From: Ga0077560 sp046330395
GTDB taxonomy: Bacteria; Actinomycetota; Thermoleophilia; Miltoncostaeales; Miltoncostaeaceae
Direction of reading: 5' to 3'
NCBI GenBank assembly: GCA_046330395.1
Contig: JAXLSS010000014.1
Span: forward strand, 1-64,000
Length of the DNA: 64,000 nt
Both the position numbers and the translations under genes were made by a program. Below the pieces are notes generated by a model that was given only the letters and a program-made list of their open reading frames with translations, did no database searches and was not told where the DNA came from. Positions 62,351 through 64,000 of this stretch are shown in pieces; position 1 is the stretch's first letter; each line of letters starts with the position of its first letter.

Positions 62351-62649
62351 CCACCGTCACGGTCCCCAACATCGGCGTGTTCGCCCAGATCCCGGTCACG
62401 GAGGTGCTCGTGGCCGTCGGCGACGCCGTGCAGGTGGACACGCCCCTCATCGTGGTGGCGTCCGACAAGGCCACCATGACCATCACCTCCACCAACGCAG
62501 GTGTGGTGGCGGAGGTGCTGGTGCAGGTGGGCTCCGGCGTCAGCAAGGGCGACCCCGTCGTCACGCTGGTACCCCCCGGCGAGGACCCGCCGGCCGCCGC
62601 CCCGGGCGCCCCGGGGTCCACCCGGGAGGAGGCCGCGTGGCGGCGCTGA
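62338..62649 (+). CDS. Stand-alone lipoyl-domain protein
   Basis: A 103-residue protein that is one lipoyl domain plus a short Pro/Ala tail. The lipoyl lysine lies in VVASDKATMTI, where most domains have ESDKAT, with the GVV turn after it (NAGVVAEVLVQVGSGVSKGD). It overlaps both aceE and the E2 gene by 13 bases, so it is translated with them and may carry acetyl or electrons as a free lipoyl carrier of the complex. It is clearly similar to the N-terminal domain of the downstream E2 and probably arose by duplication. GGAGGGAGAGG precedes ATG 62338. Confidence 0.9.
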   Translation: MATLTTVTVPNIGVFAQIPVTEVLVAVGDAVQVDTPLIVVASDKATMTITSTNAGVVAEVLVQVGSGVSKGDPVVTLVPPGEDPPAAAPGAPGSTREEAAWRR

Positions 62650-64000
62650 CCACCGTCGCGGTCCCCGACATCGGGGACTTCACCGACGTCCCCGTCATCG
62701 AGGTGCTGGTCAAGCCCGGCGACACCGTGCAGGTGGACACCCCGCTGATCGTGCTGGAGTCGGACAAGGCCACCATGGAGGTTCCGTCATCCGATGCCGG
62801 CGTGGTGTCGGAGGTGATGGTGTCCGCGGGCGCGACGGTGAGCAAGGGCGACGCCATCCTCACGCTGGTACCCGCCGGTGAGCCCGTCCCGGACGTCGCG
62901 CAGAACGGCAAGGCGGCCGCGGAGGCACCGGCGCCGGAGCCTGCGGCGCAAACACCAGATGTGCAGGACGTTTCCGATGATTCAAAGCCTCAGGTTGAGG
63001 CTGAGGAAACAGAGTCCCGACCCGCGCAACCCACCCAGGCCCGCCCGTCGGCGCCTCCGACCCCGCCCGCGCGGCCCGCTTCGCAGCCGGCGGCGCGCGC
63101 CCCGCAGCCCGCCTCGTCCCAGCAGTCGCAGGACGCCGTCTACGCCAGCCCGTCCGTGCGCCGCCTGGCGCGGGAGCTGGGCATCGACCTCAACCAGGTG
63201 GCCGGCACCGGCCCCCACGGGCGCATCACGCGCGACGACATCGCGCCGCCGGGAGACAACGGCGCGGCCCCGCCCGCCGGCGTGGAGGCCCCCGAGGTTC
63301 CGGAGGCGGCCCCGCAGTCCGCGCCTGCACCCGCTCCCGCGGCTCCGCCGGCGGCCCCGGCGGGTCTGCCCGCGTGGCCCAGCGTCGACTTCGCGGCCTT
63401 CGGGCCCGTGGAGCAGGTGCCGCTCACGCGCATCCAGCGCCTGTCGGGGCCGGCGCTCACCCGCAACTGGGTGATGATCCCGCACGTCACCCAGCACGAC
63501 GAGGCGGACATCACCGACCTGGAGGAGTTCCGCAAGGACATCAACCGGACCCACGCCGAGGAGGGCGTCAAGGTCACGATGGTGTCGCTGCTGCTCAAGG
63601 CCAGCAGCGTGGCCCTGCGCGAGTTCCCCAACTTCAACAGCTCGCTGGAGGGCGACCACCTGGTCCGCAAGGGCTACTTCAACCTCGGCTTCGCCGCCGA
63701 CACCCCGAACGGCCTGGTGGTGCCGGTGATCCGCGACGTCGACCGTAAGGGCCTGCTGCAGATCGCCAGGGAACTCGCCGAGCTGTCCGGTGCGGCGCGC
63801 GAGGGCAAGCTCACCATCGAGCAGATGCAGGGCGGCACGTTCACCATCTCCAGCCTGGGCGGCATCGGCGGGACGCTGTTCACGCCCATCATCAACGCCC
63901 CCGAGGTGGCCATCCTGGGCGTCAGCCGCTCGGCCACCAAGCCGGTGTGGAACGGCGAGGAGTTCACGCCCCGGCTCATGCTGCCACTGTCGCTGTCGTA
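62637..64000 (+). CDS. aceF: Pyruvate dehydrogenase E2 (dihydrolipoamide acetyltransferase), cut by window end
   Basis: About 454 residues are visible from GTG 62637, after GGGAGGAGG. The lipoyl domain (residues 1-80) has LESDKATMEVPS. A long Ala/Pro/Gln linker is followed by the E1/E3-binding domain (YASPSVRRLARELGIDLNQVAG, then GPHGRITRDDI). The catalytic domain starts near 255 (VPLTRIQRLSGPALTRNWVMIPHVTQHDEAD, FNLGFAADTPNGLVVPVIRD, TFTISSLGGIGGTLFTPIINAPEVAILGV). The catalytic His/Asp (HxxxDG) lies past the window. E2 forms the complex core and makes acetyl-CoA. It overlaps the lipoyl-protein gene by 13 bases. Confidence 0.96.
   Translation, partial: MAALTTVAVPDIGDFTDVPVIEVLVKPGDTVQVDTPLIVLESDKATMEVPSSDAGVVSEVMVSAGATVSKGDAILTLVPAGEPVPDVAQNGKAAAEAPAPEPAAQTPDVQDVSDDSKPQVEAEETESRPAQPTQARPSAPPTPPARPASQPAARAPQPASSQQSQDAVYASPSVRRLARELGIDLNQVAGTGPHGRITRDDIAPPGDNGAAPPAGVEAPEVPEAAPQSAPAPAPAAPPAAPAGLPAWPSVDFAAFGPVEQVPLTRIQRLSGPALTRNWVMIPHVTQHDEADITDLEEFRKDINRTHAEEGVKVTMVSLLLKASSVALREFPNFNSSLEGDHLVRKGYFNLGFAADTPNGLVVPVIRDVDRKGLLQIARELAELSGAAREGKLTIEQMQGGTFTISSLGGIGGTLFTPIINAPEVAILGVSRSATKPVWNGEEFTPRLMLPLSLS

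Overview
The window is about 64 kb of very GC-rich, densely coding DNA. Most genes abut or overlap by 1 to 13 bases, and GTG and TTG starts are common. GC richness, an F420-type NADP oxidoreductase, a homodimeric E1 pyruvate dehydrogenase, HxlR, TetR and GYD-type proteins and many secreted wall-outside proteins point to an actinobacterium (Actinomycetota). A deep lineage such as Thermoleophilia is a guess from gene content. No plasmid, phage, transposase or CRISPR array is visible, so this looks like ordinary chromosome with a few accessory patches.

Layout. 0-6.4 kb: the C-terminal two thirds of ClpB, a four-gene minus-strand run of small, mostly membrane proteins, a GYD protein, more small membrane proteins and a secreted phosphodiester glycosidase. 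6.6-9.2 kb: an island of visibly lower GC with a small secreted peptide and two overlapping genes of unknown function. 9.4-17.1 kb: a sensor kinase, then an overlapping run for an amino-dideoxy sugar (aminotransferase, DUF354 protein, membrane sugar-nucleotide dehydratase, Cys/His-rich mini-protein) and a PAS/degenerate GGDEF/B12-like regulator. 17.1-20.8 kb: HxlR regulator coupled to Lon protease, HAD phosphatase, zinc-ribbon protein. 21-23.9 kb: LysR regulator, fumarate reductase-like flavoprotein and ComA-type phosphosulfolactate synthase. 24-30.4 kb: secreted proteins (glycosidase-like, broken kelch gene, subtilase) and a flavodoxin-fold reductase followed by a strongly structured intergenic region. 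30.4-37.6 kb: PAS protein, aldo/keto reductase, ABC exporter, F420-type reductase with divergent TetR, GGDEF-like protein, SDR epimerase, tRNA-Ala and a monooxygenase-like protein. 37.7-55.3 kb: mostly secreted proteins, several in paralogous pairs, with a frameshifted ECF sigma/anti-sigma pair and a frameshifted LuxR regulator. 55.3-55.8 kb: two 240-bp tandem repeats that look like structured RNA. 55.8-59.4 kb: an MbnP/MbnH copper-protein maturation pair coupled to trehalose-phosphatase. 59.6-64 kb: pyruvate dehydrogenase E1, a stand-alone lipoyl protein and E2 (cut by the window end).

Two cross-cutting points. First, three gene regions (26.3-26.8, 40.0-41.0 and 46.3-46.9 kb) carry clusters of single-base indels, mostly one-base losses in G or C runs, while all other long genes are intact. 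These could be sequence errors or decay. Second, the strongest candidates for undescribed biology are the 240-bp covarying repeats (55.3-55.8 kb), the nested repeats at 28.4-28.66 kb, the low-GC two-gene cassette (7.1-9.2 kb) and the paired secreted proteins with an internally duplicated two-cysteine domain (37.7-39.5 kb).
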